From Alphaproteobacteria bacterium (GTDB taxonomy: Bacteria; Pseudomonadota; Alphaproteobacteria; Micropepsales; Micropepsaceae), in contig JAFARO010000003.1 in NCBI GenBank assembly GCA_019245415.1, positions 1 to 64,000 of the forward strand: a stretch of DNA of 64,000 bases. The letters are read 5' to 3'. Both the position numbers and the translations under genes were made by a program. The first letter of the stretch is position 1, and every line of letters starts with the position of its first letter. This document shows positions 55,363 to 64,000 of the stretch, one piece after another. A model generated the notes under the pieces. The model saw only the letters and a program-made list of their open reading frames with translations, searched no databases and was not told where the DNA came from.

Positions 55363-57577
55363 CCCCTAACCCTTTCTCACGCGTGGCTTTCTGACGCAGC
55401 GGGAAGGTGAGCACCACCTCCGCGCCATGCGCCTCGCCCTCTGCATCCTGAAGCACGATGTCTCCGCCATGGTCTTCCATCACCTTGCGCACGATGGCGA
55501 GGCCGAGGCCGGTGCCTTTCGCGCGCGTGGTGACGTAAGGCTCGGTCAGCCGGTGGCGGTGTTCCGGCGGCAGCCCGATGCCGTTGTCGCGGACGCGGAA
55601 GACGATCTTGTCCTGCGGCGTCTCGATGAGGACGGCGATGCGTCCCGGCGTCTCGTCGCCCTTCTCGAGGCGCGCGGCGATCCCCTCGCCCGCGTTCTTG
55701 ATGACGTTGGTCAACGCCTGCGTCACCAGCCGTCCGTCGCATTCGAACCACAGCGCGTCCTTCGGCAGCCGGGTCTCGTAGGCGATGTGGGGATTGGCGA
55801 CGCGTTGCAGGAACACGGCCTGCTGCACCAGTTCCTGCGCGTTTTCGCGGCGCATCACCGGCGTCGGCATGCGCGCGAAGGAGGAGAACTCGTCCACCAT
55901 GCGGCCGATGTCGCCGACCTGGCGGATGATGGTGTCGGTACATTGCTCGAAGACTTCCGGATCGGTCGAGACTTCCTTGCCGTATTTGCGCTTGAGACGT
56001 TCGGCCGAAAGCTGGATCGGGGTCAGCGGATTCTTGATCTCGTGCGCGATGCGGCGCGCGACGTCGGCCCAGGCGGCAGTGCGCTGCGCCGAGACGAGCT
56101 CGGTGATGTCGTCGAAGGTGACGACATAGCCGCTGGCCTGCGGGCCGCGCTCGCTCGTCACCTGCACGCTCAGCGAACGCGGCGTGGCGGCGCGCTTGAT
56201 CAGCACCTCGCCGCTGGCGCGGCCGGAGGCTTCCGACATGGTCTGGCGCAGCAGCGGGGTGAATTCCGGGATCGCTTCGCCGAAGGGCCGGCTCTCGAGC
56301 TCTTCGGGCGAGGCGTTGAGCAGCCGCGCCGCGGCGCGGTTGACGATGGTGATCTGGCCGTCGCTGGCGACGCCGATGACACCTGCGCTGACGCCGGCGA
56401 GCACCGTTTCGGTGAAGCGGCGGCGTTCGTCGATCTGCAGATTGGCGTCGATCAAGGCCGAGCGCTGGGACGAAAGCTGCTGCGTCATGCGGTTGAAGGC
56501 GAGGCCGAGCTTGCCGATCTCGTCGCGGTCGCGCTCGACGGTGACCTGGGCGCGCAGATCGCCTTCGGAGACGCGCTCCGCGGCGCGGATCAGTCCGGAA
56601 ATCGGCCGCACCAGCCGGTCTGCGAACAACAGGCCCATCCACACTGCGCCGAACAGCACGACGAGGAAGACGGCGATGTAGAGCCAGGCGAAATTGCGCT
56701 GCACGTCGGAGCGGTTGTGCTCCAGGCGCTTGTATTCGCTGACCGCGACCTTGGTGCGGTTGTAATAGGTGAAGACGCGCGGATCGACGGCGCGCACCGC
56801 CAGCAGGTAGGCGTCGTTCAGCGCAGGAAGCTGGATCAGCGCGTGCACCAGGCCCTCTTCCGGATCGGCGTCGACGACGATCTTGCCGGCCTTGGCGTCG
56901 GCGATGTCCTGGACGCTCGGCTTGAGCGAGGCCGCGTATTTCAGCTTGGCGCTGCTCGCCAATTCGTTGCCGTGGCTGTCGACCAGGAACGAACCCACCA
57001 GCCCGCGATCGTTGGTCATGATCGCGAGCTTCTCGATCATCAGGCCGAGCTTGACGTGATTGCCCTGATCGTAAAGCGCGCGGTCATGCTGGATGCCGTC
57101 GGCCATCTCGCCCGCATCGAGGATGATGCCGCGCCCGGTCTCGACCGCGTATTGGTGGGCGACTCCGACCGCGTTATCGAGCGCCGATTTCACCCGCGCG
57201 GAGAACCACGACTCCATGCCGAGGTTCAGGCTGACCACGGCGAAGATCGCCATCAGCACCGCCGGCACCGCCGCCATGACGCTGAACAGGATGACCAGCC
57301 GCACGTGCAGCTTCGCGCCGGCGCGCCCCGACCGGCGCTCGCGCCACAGCCCCCAGACCTGCCAGCTGACGACGCCGCTCAGTGCCAGGATGACGGCGAA
57401 GAGTCCGGCCAGGGTGGCGCGGGTGGCGGTGAAGGAGAACAGCTCCGCCAAAACCGCAAAGGTGATCGTCCCTGCCAGCAAGGCCGACGCCGCGATCCCC
57501 ACCACCAAGCGCGCTGCCGGAATTCGGCTGGGCAGCGCGTTGCCGGACGGCGCGGAGCTTGTACTGACTGTAGCCAT
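55328..57577 (-). CDS. ntrY: Sensor histidine kinase NtrY
   Basis: A 749-residue membrane kinase. Two early membrane segments (VVGIAASALLAGTITFAVLAE and LAGLFAVILALSGVVSWQVWG) and a third near residue 95, a periplasmic or sensor region, then a HAMP linker, a PAS domain and the kinase core (RIAHEIKNPLTPIQLSAERLKRKYG with the phosphorylated His; GLGLAIVRKVMEDHGG). It phosphorylates NtrX and responds to nitrogen or redox state in related bacteria. Confidence 0.95.
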   Translation of the reverse strand: MATVSTSSAPSGNALPSRIPAARLVVGIAASALLAGTITFAVLAELFSFTATRATLAGLFAVILALSGVVSWQVWGLWRERRSGRAGAKLHVRLVILFSVMAAVPAVLMAIFAVVSLNLGMESWFSARVKSALDNAVGVAHQYAVETGRGIILDAGEMADGIQHDRALYDQGNHVKLGLMIEKLAIMTNDRGLVGSFLVDSHGNELASSAKLKYAASLKPSVQDIADAKAGKIVVDADPEEGLVHALIQLPALNDAYLLAVRAVDPRVFTYYNRTKVAVSEYKRLEHNRSDVQRNFAWLYIAVFLVVLFGAVWMGLLFADRLVRPISGLIRAAERVSEGDLRAQVTVERDRDEIGKLGLAFNRMTQQLSSQRSALIDANLQIDERRRFTETVLAGVSAGVIGVASDGQITIVNRAAARLLNASPEELESRPFGEAIPEFTPLLRQTMSEASGRASGEVLIKRAATPRSLSVQVTSERGPQASGYVVTFDDITELVSAQRTAAWADVARRIAHEIKNPLTPIQLSAERLKRKYGKEVSTDPEVFEQCTDTIIRQVGDIGRMVDEFSSFARMPTPVMRRENAQELVQQAVFLQRVANPHIAYETRLPKDALWFECDGRLVTQALTNVIKNAGEGIAARLEKGDETPGRIAVLIETPQDKIVFRVRDNGIGLPPEHRHRLTEPYVTTRAKGTGLGLAIVRKVMEDHGGDIVLQDAEGEAHGAEVVLTFPLRQKATREKGLGDEQGRLAANNV

Positions 57578-57849
57578 CCCCTGCCAGGAAACGTAAATGG
57601 TTAGAGTTGCTTCGGAATCCGGGGCAGTGTAGCGGTGCCACAGACTGTTGCAAGATTGCTGCGATGCAAACCTGCAACAGGGTTAAACGGCGCCAACGGC
57701 CACCGCTCGCTTGGCAGGCACTCCCCAAGCCCTTGTTATGGCGCCCTTTCCGGCACAATTCGCAATTGAAATCGGATTTCCTATATAGCGGTCGTCGGGG
57801 GCGACTCGAAACCAAGCCAAGAGGTCGGCCTCCGCCGGGAGGCTTCGCC

Positions 57850-59157
57850 ATGAGCGGGCTCAATGCCGTCATCCTTCTTGCGGCCTCGATTGCTGGCCTG
57901 GCGATCCTGGTCCTGCTGCGGCAGCCGCTGGCCCGGGCGCTGCGGCTGATCCTGCGGCCGATGCGGGCCGCGGCGCGCCGCGCATCGCATCGGGCACAAA
58001 CCGGCGGCCGCGCGCGCCAGGTCGTCGGCCAGGGCGCGCTCGCCTCCATCGGCCATGTGCTCCTTGGCGAGTCCCAGATCGATCACGCGCTGCACGACTA
58101 CGAAGCCTTTGCGAAGAGCCATCTGCGCGCGCATCACGGCATCGGTTTCCGCTGGCTCCAGCCCCTGGCCGGCTACATCACGCACAAGCCGGAACTCAAG
58201 GAGGACGATGCCAAGGCCTATTACGAAGAGAGCCGCGAATTCTTCAGCCGCGACACGCCGGTCTTCGAAGATCCCAACGCGTTCTATGAGGAGATCGAGG
58301 GCCGCCACATCATCGAGATGTTCGGCGCGCGCGACTTCTGCGTCTATTACTTCCTCAACGGCGTACGGCGCACCGTCAACGCCAATGTGCGAATCCTCAC
58401 GCTTTGGATTTCCGTGGTGCTGAGCATGTTCGTGCTGTTCTCGGTGGTGCTGGAACAGACCTGGATGCCGTTCGGGCGAGACGGCTTGAGCGGGCCGGGC
58501 TGGATGGCGTTGCTGACGGACCGCAATTTCCTGGTGGCCGCGGCGGGTTCGCTGGCCGTGGTCATGATCCTGAGCCTGAGCTACCTGCATCACATCTCGC
58601 AGCAGAACGCCGGCCGCGAACTGAACGCGTTTCTGGTCAGCTATTTCGCGATCCTGGGGCAGCAATACATCGCGGCCAGCGCCGAGTGCGGCCGCATGTA
58701 CAACAATTTCTCGACCAAGGCCGAGGCGCTCGAACGCTCCAAATACTGGTTCCTGGCGATGGAATGGCTCGCGTTCCGCCAGCTCTTCATCGAGAATTTC
58801 ACCCGCAACGCGATCTACCAGATCCAGCGCAATTCGAGCTTCTATGTCTTCTACATTCCGGCGCTGTTCGCGCTGACGTTCGTTTTGACTTTCCTGCTGG
58901 TGTCGCATGCCGGTCCGCAAGGATTGACGCTGCATTGGGGGATGTCGGCGTGGCTTTCGCTGCTGTTCCTGCTCGCCGCGGCCGCCGTCTATTTCTATGC
59001 CTTGCACGACGTGACCAAGGTGTTTCACGACGCCCTGACGCCCGAACAGTGGAACGGCTACAGCTCGCGCAACCACCTCGAAACCGTCGCCAAGCTGATC
59101 GGCCAGTACAACGGCGAGATCGTCTACCAGCGCGCCCGCTTCCAGCCTCAGGCCTAA
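57850..59157 (+). CDS. Unknown inner-membrane protein between the two ntr systems
   Basis: A 435-residue protein with an N-terminal anchor (LNAVILLAASIAGLAILVLL), a cytosolic region rich in charged residues, then about four to five membrane segments (ILTLWISVVLSMFVLFSVVL; VFYIPALFALTFVLTFLLV; AWLSLLFLLAAAAVYFYAL). GGGAGG seven bases before ATG 57850 supports the start. I recognise no family. It sits between ntrY and ntrC, on the opposite strand; the 57578-57849 gap contains the divergent promoters. Confidence 0.8.
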   Translation: MSGLNAVILLAASIAGLAILVLLRQPLARALRLILRPMRAAARRASHRAQTGGRARQVVGQGALASIGHVLLGESQIDHALHDYEAFAKSHLRAHHGIGFRWLQPLAGYITHKPELKEDDAKAYYEESREFFSRDTPVFEDPNAFYEEIEGRHIIEMFGARDFCVYYFLNGVRRTVNANVRILTLWISVVLSMFVLFSVVLEQTWMPFGRDGLSGPGWMALLTDRNFLVAAAGSLAVVMILSLSYLHHISQQNAGRELNAFLVSYFAILGQQYIAASAECGRMYNNFSTKAEALERSKYWFLAMEWLAFRQLFIENFTRNAIYQIQRNSSFYVFYIPALFALTFVLTFLLVSHAGPQGLTLHWGMSAWLSLLFLLAAAAVYFYALHDVTKVFHDALTPEQWNGYSSRNHLETVAKLIGQYNGEIVYQRARFQPQA

Positions 59158-59185
59158 GCTCGGTTGCCATCAAACGATCCACGCC

Positions 59186-59284
59186 GTCATCCTGAAGGTG
59201 CCCGGCGCCAGCCGGGCCTCGAAGGATGACATCGCCCACGGTGCGTGCTTCGAGGCGCCGCTACGCGGCGCACCTCAGCATGAC
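59186..59284. repeat. Intergenic palindrome, second copy of the CACCTCAGGATGAC family
   Basis: GTCATCCT (59186-59193) and AGGATGAC (59223-59230) enclose a GC-rich hairpin. A second hairpin GCGCCGC-TAC-GCGGCGC (59255-59271) is followed by ACCTCAGCATGAC. The second half matches the reverse of the element at 19361. It separates the membrane protein from ntrC, which converge here. Confidence 0.75.
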
Positions 59285-59329
59285 GAGATTTGAGATTTGT
59301 GGGTCGATTATATTCGTTCGCAAGTCACG

Positions 59330-60769
59330 CTAATCCACCTTCAATCCCCGGATCACCTCCAGCCGCAGGTCGCGGATCTTCTTGCGCAAGGTGTTGCGGT
59401 TGAGGCCGAGGAGCTCGGCGGCGCGGATCTGGTTGCCGCGCGTCGCCGCGAGACAGATCGACAGCAGCGGCCGCTCGATCTCCTCCAGGATGCGGTCGTA
59501 CAGTCCCGGCGGCGGGAGCTGGTCGCCATGGCCTGCGAACAGCGCCGCCAAGTGGCGTTCGATCGCGGCACTGAGGCTCGCATCGGCATCCGGCTCCGCG
59601 TGGCCCAGGGGTTCGGGCTGACGTAGCTCGGCGGCGACCGCGGCCGCGCTGATCGTCTCGCCCGCGTGCAGCACCGCCAGACGGCGGATCAGGTTTTCCA
59701 GCTCTCGCACATTGCCCGACCAGCGGTGACGCTTGAGCAGCTCGAGCGCCTCGGCGTCGAACCGCTTCGGCGGCAGGCCCTGCGCTTCGACCAGGCGCAG
59801 GAAATGGCGTGCGAGATCGGCGATGTCGTCGGGCCGCTCGCGCAACGGCGGCAGGCGCAACGGAACGACGTTGAGCCGGTAGTACAAATCCTCGCGGAAT
59901 AGGCCCCGCTGGATGAGCTGGCGCAGATCCCGGTTGGTCGCGGCGACGATGCGGACATCGGTGCGCACCGGTGTGCGGCCGCCGACGCTGGTGTACTCGC
60001 CCTGCTGCAGCACGCGCAGCAGCCGCGCCTGGGCTTCCTGGGGCATGTCGCCGATCTCGTCGAGGAAGAGCGTTCCGCCCTCGGCCTGCTCGAAACGGCC
60101 GATGCCGCGATTGATCGCCCCGGAAAATGCGCCGCGTTCGTGGCCGAACAATTCGCTTTCGATCTGGTCCTTCGGCACCGCCGCCATGCTGACGGCGACG
60201 AAGGGCCTGTTCTTGCGGCGGCCGAAATCGTGCAGCGCGCGCGCCACCAGCTCCTTGCCCGTGCCGCTCTCCCCGCTGATCGTGACGGTGAGATCGCTGC
60301 GGGTGAGCCGGCCGATGGCACGGTAGATCTCCTGCATCGCGGCGGAGCGTCCGACGATGGGCAGCGTGTCTTCATTCTGGGTCTCGCTGCCGCGCTGCCG
60401 TTCGGGCGCCGTCAAGGCGCGATTGACCAGCGCGATCAGGTCCTTCAGATCGAACGGCTTTGCCAGATAGTCGAACGCGCCGCGCTCGGCGGCGGAGATG
60501 GCGGTGAGGATCGTGTTGCGCGCGCTCATCACCACCACCGGCAAATCCGGGCGCAGGCGCTTGAGGCGCGGCAGCAGGTCGAATCCGCTTTCGTCGGGCA
60601 TCATGACGTCTGTGATGACGAGATCGCCCTCGCCCGCGGCCACCCATTGCCAGAGGCCGGCAGCGCTGCCGGTCGTGCGCACGTCGTATCCAGCGCGGCT
60701 CAGCGCCTGGTTCAGCACGGTGCGGATCGCGCTGTCGTCGTCGGCGATCAGGATCAGGCCCTTGGGCAT
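59330..60769 (-). CDS. ntrC: Nitrogen response regulator NtrC
   Basis: A 479-residue enhancer-binding protein. Receiver domain with phospho-acceptor D54 ([12 protein letters not shown]), AAA+ domain with Walker [10 protein letters not shown], sigma-54 loop GAFSGA in [14 protein letters not shown] (canonical GAFTGA), Walker [13 protein letters not shown], and a C-terminal Fis HTH ([16 protein letters not shown]). It activates sigma-54 promoters under nitrogen limitation. Its start directly follows the ntrB stop. Confidence 0.96.
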   Translation of the reverse strand: MPKGLILIADDDSAIRTVLNQALSRAGYDVRTTGSAAGLWQWVAAGEGDLVITDVMMPDESGFDLLPRLKRLRPDLPVVVMSARNTILTAISAAERGAFDYLAKPFDLKDLIALVNRALTAPERQRGSETQNEDTLPIVGRSAAMQEIYRAIGRLTRSDLTVTISGESGTGKELVARALHDFGRRKNRPFVAVSMAAVPKDQIESELFGHERGAFSGAINRGIGRFEQAEGGTLFLDEIGDMPQEAQARLLRVLQQGEYTSVGGRTPVRTDVRIVAATNRDLRQLIQRGLFREDLYYRLNVVPLRLPPLRERPDDIADLARHFLRLVEAQGLPPKRFDAEALELLKRHRWSGNVRELENLIRRLAVLHAGETISAAAVAAELRQPEPLGHAEPDADASLSAAIERHLAALFAGHGDQLPPPGLYDRILEEIERPLLSICLAATRGNQIRAAELLGLNRNTLRKKIRDLRLEVIRGLKVD

Positions 60770-61828
60770 CTAGGATCGCTCCTCTGCCATCGGCAGCAGC
60801 ACGCGGAATGTCGTGCGGCCGGGAACGGAGTCGCATTCGACGATGCCGGCGTGGTCGCCCACGATCTTGGCGACCAGCGCCAGACCCAGGCCCTTGCCGC
60901 TCGCCTTGGTGGTAACGAAAGGATCGAAAATCTGCGGCAGCAATGCCGGCGCGATGCCGGCGCCGTTGTCCTGCACGGCGACTTCGATCGGAAGCGTGAC
61001 GCGCGCGCCCGAGGACGCGGAGCCGACCCGCAGGCCCTGGCGATAGCGCGTCGACAGCACGATCACCCCGCCCTGCGCCGGCAACGCGTCGCTCGCATTC
61101 GAGACGAGATTGAGGAACACCTGCACGAGGCGGCCGAAATCGCCGGCCACCGCCGGCAGCGACGGATCGAAATTCTCGCGAAACTCCGCCGGCCCGGCAA
61201 ATCCGGTTTCGGCCAGGGCGCGCACGCGGCCCAGCACTTCGTGAATGTTTACGGCGCCCTGCCCGACGGCCTCGGCATCGCCGAAGCTCTCCATGCTGTC
61301 GATCAATGCGCGAATGCGATCGGTCTCGGCGCAGATCAGCTGCGGCAAACCTTTGTCGTCGGTCTGGTCTTCGAGCAGTTGCGCAGCGCCGCGGATCGCC
61401 GCCAGCGGGTTCTTGATCTCGTGGGCGAGCACCGACGCCATGCCGTGCATGGAGCGCACCGCGTCGCGCGGCAGGAGCTGCCGTTCCATGCGTTGCGCAC
61501 GCGTGCATTCCTGGAGGGTCACCAGCACCTGCGTGTTCCCCGCCAGTGCGGTGGCCGTCGCATCGGCCACGCGCTCGCCGAGGCGCGGACCGGAGAGGTC
61601 GAGACCGCGTTCGGTGACGCTGGCGCCGCGGCTGCGTGCCTGGGCGATCAGGGCCGCAAGAGGACCGTCCGGCGCAACGAAGTCGAGCAGCGAGCGACCC
61701 TGAAGCAGGGCAGCGCCGCGGCCGAAGAACTGCTCGGCGGCGGGGTTGGCGAACTGCAGCCGCAGGTCGCCGTCCACCACCATCACGGGCAGCGGCAGGG
61801 CGGCGGCGATCTGGCTCTCAAAGGTCAT
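60770..61828 (-). CDS. ntrB: Nitrogen sensor kinase NtrB
   Basis: A 352-residue cytosolic histidine kinase: PAS domain (LPLPVMVVDGDLRLQFANPAAEQFF), phosphorylated His in SVLAHEIKNPLAAIRGAAQLLE, and ATP lid GKGLGLALVAKIVGDHAG. It controls NtrC in response to PII. ATG 61828 fits the family start. No dusB gene precedes it here, unlike many alphaproteobacteria; ispDF is divergent instead. Confidence 0.95.
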   Translation of the reverse strand: MTFESQIAAALPLPVMVVDGDLRLQFANPAAEQFFGRGAALLQGRSLLDFVAPDGPLAALIAQARSRGASVTERGLDLSGPRLGERVADATATALAGNTQVLVTLQECTRAQRMERQLLPRDAVRSMHGMASVLAHEIKNPLAAIRGAAQLLEDQTDDKGLPQLICAETDRIRALIDSMESFGDAEAVGQGAVNIHEVLGRVRALAETGFAGPAEFRENFDPSLPAVAGDFGRLVQVFLNLVSNASDALPAQGGVIVLSTRYRQGLRVGSASSGARVTLPIEVAVQDNGAGIAPALLPQIFDPFVTTKASGKGLGLALVAKIVGDHAGIVECDSVPGRTTFRVLLPMAEERS

Positions 61829-61940
61829 CGATTGCCTGCGGACTAGGCAGTTTACCGAGGTGACTTCCAATTAGGCAACGCGCCAATTTTGCGCGAAAGG
61901 CCCGGGTCCGCTAAACCCGGCCCCGTCTGCCGGAGACACC

Positions 61941-63086
61941 ATGCCCCGCATTGCCGCCCTGATCGTAGCCGCCGGCAGAGGCGAACGCGCCGGCGCAGGT
62001 CTGCCCAAGCAATATGTGCCGCTGATGGGGAAGCCGGTGCTCCGTTGGAGCGTCGAGGCCTTTGCCGGCGTGGCGGACATGATCCAGGTCGTGATCGGCG
62101 CGGATGACGCGCCGCGCTTCGCCGAAGCGCTGCGCGACGTCGCCGTTTTGCCGCCGCTGGCCGGCGGCGCCACGCGCCAGCATTCGGTGATGCACGGCCT
62201 GGAAGCGCTGGCGCATCTGAAGCCGGATGCGGTGCTGATCCACGACGCAGCCCGCCCGCTCGTCGGGCGCAACACCATCGACGCGGTGATCGCGGCGCTG
62301 GACGACGGCGCCGATGCGGCGGTGCCCCTGCTCTCCGTCGCGGACACCTTGCGGCGGCTGGACGACGGGCATTGGACCACGGTGCCGCGCGAGGGTGTGC
62401 TGCGCGCGCAGACCCCGCAGGGCTTCCGCTTCGAGAAGATCCTCAAAGCGCACCGCGATCATAAGACATTGGCTTTGACGGACGACATGGCGCTGGCGGA
62501 ACTGGCAGGCCTCGCCATCGTTCAAGTCTCCGGGGAGGAAACCAACCTGAAGATCACCACGCCACCGGATTTCGCATCCGCCGAGCGGCTGCTGTCGGCC
62601 CGGCTCGGCGATGCGCGCACGGGCTTCGGCTTCGACGCGCACCGCTTCGTCGCCGGCGACCATGTCTGGCTCTGCGGCGTCAAGGTGCCGCATGAGCGCG
62701 GCCTCGAAGGTCATTCCGATGCCGACGCCGGCCTGCATGCGCTGACGGACGCGATCCTCGGCGCCTGCGGCGAAGGCGACATAGGCGTGCATTTTCCGCC
62801 GGGCGACGAACGTTGGCGCGGCGCTCCGTCTTGGAAATTCCTCGATCATGCGGCCGGCCTGGTCCACGCCAAAGGCGCCGCGGTCACCCATTGCGACGTC
62901 ACCTTGATCTGCGAACGTCCCAAGATCGGGCCGCACCGAGAGGCGATGCGTGCGCGCGTCGCCGAAATCCTGAAGCTCGACGTATCGCGCGTCAGCGTGA
63001 AGGCAACCACGACGGAAGGCATGGGCTTCACCGGCCGCGGCGAAGGGCTCGCGGCGCAGGCGGTGGCGACGGTGCGGCTGCCATGA
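61941..63086 (+). CDS. ispDF: Bifunctional IspD-IspF, isoprenoid (MEP) pathway
   Basis: A 381-residue fusion. Residues 1-215 are IspD (CDP-ME synthesis): AAGRGERAGAGLPKQY, DAARPLV. Residues from about 224 are IspF (MECDP synthase): GFGFDAHRFVAGDHVWLCGV, HSDADAGLHALTDAILGA, DIGVHFPPGD. The fusion is typical of alphaproteobacteria and two other pathway steps lie elsewhere. The stop overlaps the pgpA start. Confidence 0.97.
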   Translation: MPRIAALIVAAGRGERAGAGLPKQYVPLMGKPVLRWSVEAFAGVADMIQVVIGADDAPRFAEALRDVAVLPPLAGGATRQHSVMHGLEALAHLKPDAVLIHDAARPLVGRNTIDAVIAALDDGADAAVPLLSVADTLRRLDDGHWTTVPREGVLRAQTPQGFRFEKILKAHRDHKTLALTDDMALAELAGLAIVQVSGEETNLKITTPPDFASAERLLSARLGDARTGFGFDAHRFVAGDHVWLCGVKVPHERGLEGHSDADAGLHALTDAILGACGEGDIGVHFPPGDERWRGAPSWKFLDHAAGLVHAKGAAVTHCDVTLICERPKIGPHREAMRARVAEILKLDVSRVSVKATTTEGMGFTGRGEGLAAQAVATVRLP

Positions 63087-63544
63087 ACGCTGCGACCATG
63101 CCCGCCAACGTCGCGACCTTGTTCGGCCTCGGCCGCATCGGGTTTGCGCCGGGCACGCTGGGCAGTCTCGTCGCGCTTCCGGTCGCCTGGCTCGCGATGC
63201 GTCTGGCGGGGACGATCGGCCTGCTCGCGCTGTGCGCGGCGACCTCGATCCTGGCCGTCTGGGCGAGCGCGCACTACGCCAAGGCGCGCGAGACCCACGA
63301 TCCCTCCGAATGCATCATCGACGAAGTCGCCGGCCAGTTCCTCGCCTGCGCCTTGAGCCCGCTGTCGCTCACGGGTTTCGTCGCGGCTTTCGTCTTCTTC
63401 CGCCTCTTCGACATCTCCAAGCTGTGGCCGATCTCCGCGGTCGAACGCATCGAGGGCGGCGCCGGCATCGTCGGCGACGATCTGATCGCGGGATTGATGG
63501 CGGGCGTCGTCACGGCGGTGTTCGCGACGGCCGGCTTCCTGTGA
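63083..63544 (+). CDS. pgpA: Phosphatidylglycerophosphatase A
   Basis: A 153-residue membrane phosphatase giving phosphatidylglycerol. It has GLGRIGFAPGTLGSLVALP, HDPSECIIDEVAGQFLACAL and FFRLFDISKLWPISAVERI, GGAGIVGDDLIAGL, the family catalytic blocks. Three to four membrane segments. ATG 63083 overlaps the ispDF stop (ATGA), and its stop overlaps the next start (GTGA). Confidence 0.95.
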   Translation: MNAATMPANVATLFGLGRIGFAPGTLGSLVALPVAWLAMRLAGTIGLLALCAATSILAVWASAHYAKARETHDPSECIIDEVAGQFLACALSPLSLTGFVAAFVFFRLFDISKLWPISAVERIEGGAGIVGDDLIAGLMAGVVTAVFATAGFL

Positions 63545-64000
63545 CGTTTTTTTCCTCATCGCTGTTGCGCCTCGCCGAGGTCGTGATCGCGGAGGCCCGG
63601 GCGCGCAAGCTCCGCATCGCGACGGCGGAGAGCTGCACGGGAGGGCTGATCGGCGGGTTGCTCACGGAAATTCCCGGCTCGTCGGATGTCTTCGAGCGCG
63701 GCTTCATCGTCTATTCCAACCGCGCCAAGCAGGACATGCTGGGCGTTCCCGGCGATCTGATCGCTGACCAGGGCGCGGTGTCGGAAGCGGTGGCGCGCGC
63801 GATGGCGGAAGGTGCCGTTGAGAACGCGCACGCGCATATGGCCGTCGCCGTCACCGGCATCGCGGGCCCCGGCGGCGGCACCGGCCTGAAGCCGGTCGGC
63901 CTCGTCCACATCGCCGCCGCGCGCGAGAACCGCTCCATCCTGCACGAGGCGCATCGCTTCGGCGACATCGGCCGCACCGAAGTGCGCCTCAAGACCGTCG
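63541..64000 (+). CDS. cinA: CinA/PncC nicotinamide-nucleotide amidase, N-terminal part cut by the window end
   Basis: GTG 63541 overlaps the pgpA stop and opens a frame that stays open to the window end. The product has the amidase signature ATAESCTGGLIGGLL and the later VAVTGIAGPGGGTGLKPVGLVHIA. This is the PncC/CinA C-terminal-type domain converting NMN to nicotinate mononucleotide. Only the first 153 residues are visible; the usual length is about 160, so little is missing. Confidence 0.92.
   Translation, partial: MTFFSSSLLRLAEVVIAEARARKLRIATAESCTGGLIGGLLTEIPGSSDVFERGFIVYSNRAKQDMLGVPGDLIADQGAVSEAVARAMAEGAVENAHAHMAVAVTGIAGPGGGTGLKPVGLVHIAAARENRSILHEAHRFGDIGRTEVRLKTV

Overview
The window reads as a chromosomal segment of a high-GC alphaproteobacterium. 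The evidence is a dnaA/rpsT neighbourhood, a dnaN-recF-gyrB block, NtrYX and NtrBC two-component pairs, an IalB-like protein, bifunctional IspDF, a GANTC-rich dnaA upstream region and alphaproteobacterial intergenic palindromes. Gene content would fit a Rhizomicrobium/Micropepsales-type organism, but that placement is only an inference. No insertion sequence, prophage, CRISPR array or rRNA was seen, and there is no conventional tRNA gene.

Layout. 1-14.7 kb: metabolic and housekeeping genes (NRAMP-like transporter with a frameshift, quinone reductase, asparaginase, SpoU-type methyltransferase, ABC-2 exporter, SDRs, rlmN, argG). 14.8-25.6 kb: replication cluster on the minus strand, dnaA - TPR protein - dnaN - recF - gyrB - nucleotidyltransferase-like gene - partner gene, with rpsT upstream of dnaA. 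25.7-35.6 kb: esterase, enoyl-CoA hydratase, arfB, an ArsR/SRPBCC pair with a clear promoter and operator, mutM, ubiE-ubiB, acyl-CoA ligase and a MATE exporter with a small leader unit. 35.9-37.4 kb: Baeyer-Villiger-type monooxygenase. 37.5-42.1 kb: an RNA-repair/RNA-quality-control operon. 42.2-53.9 kb: acyl-CoA dehydrogenase, GDPD, secreted c-haem-motif protein, GFA protein, GH16 glucanase, MerR regulator, mazG, hflX-hfq, class IV aminotransferase and lipase. 53.9-61.8 kb: ntrX/ntrY and ntrC/ntrB around an unknown membrane protein. 61.9-64 kb: ispDF-pgpA-cinA, overlapping start to stop.

The most interesting system is at 37.5-42.1 kb on the minus strand. In transcription order it holds a possible leader unit with an intrinsic terminator, then an array of three or four structured RNA modules, three of which carry a perfect tRNA T-arm. 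It continues with a strong hairpin, a Ro60/Rsr-type TROVE-vWA protein, a 237-residue protein of unknown function, the RNA ligase RtcB and a terminator. The third full RNA module carries T-arm, acceptor 3' strand with TCCA, acceptor 5' strand and D-arm in that circularly permuted order. A long helix made from its own ends takes the place of the anticodon arm, as expected of a bacterial Y RNA that mimics tRNA. The tandem array and the unknown middle protein are the parts most likely to be undescribed.

Other points worth attention are a nucleotidyltransferase-like pair translationally coupled to gyrB, a large secreted TPR protein inserted between dnaA and dnaN, a cluster of five GANTC sites between dnaA and rpsT, and a probably leaderless ArsR-SRPBCC operon.
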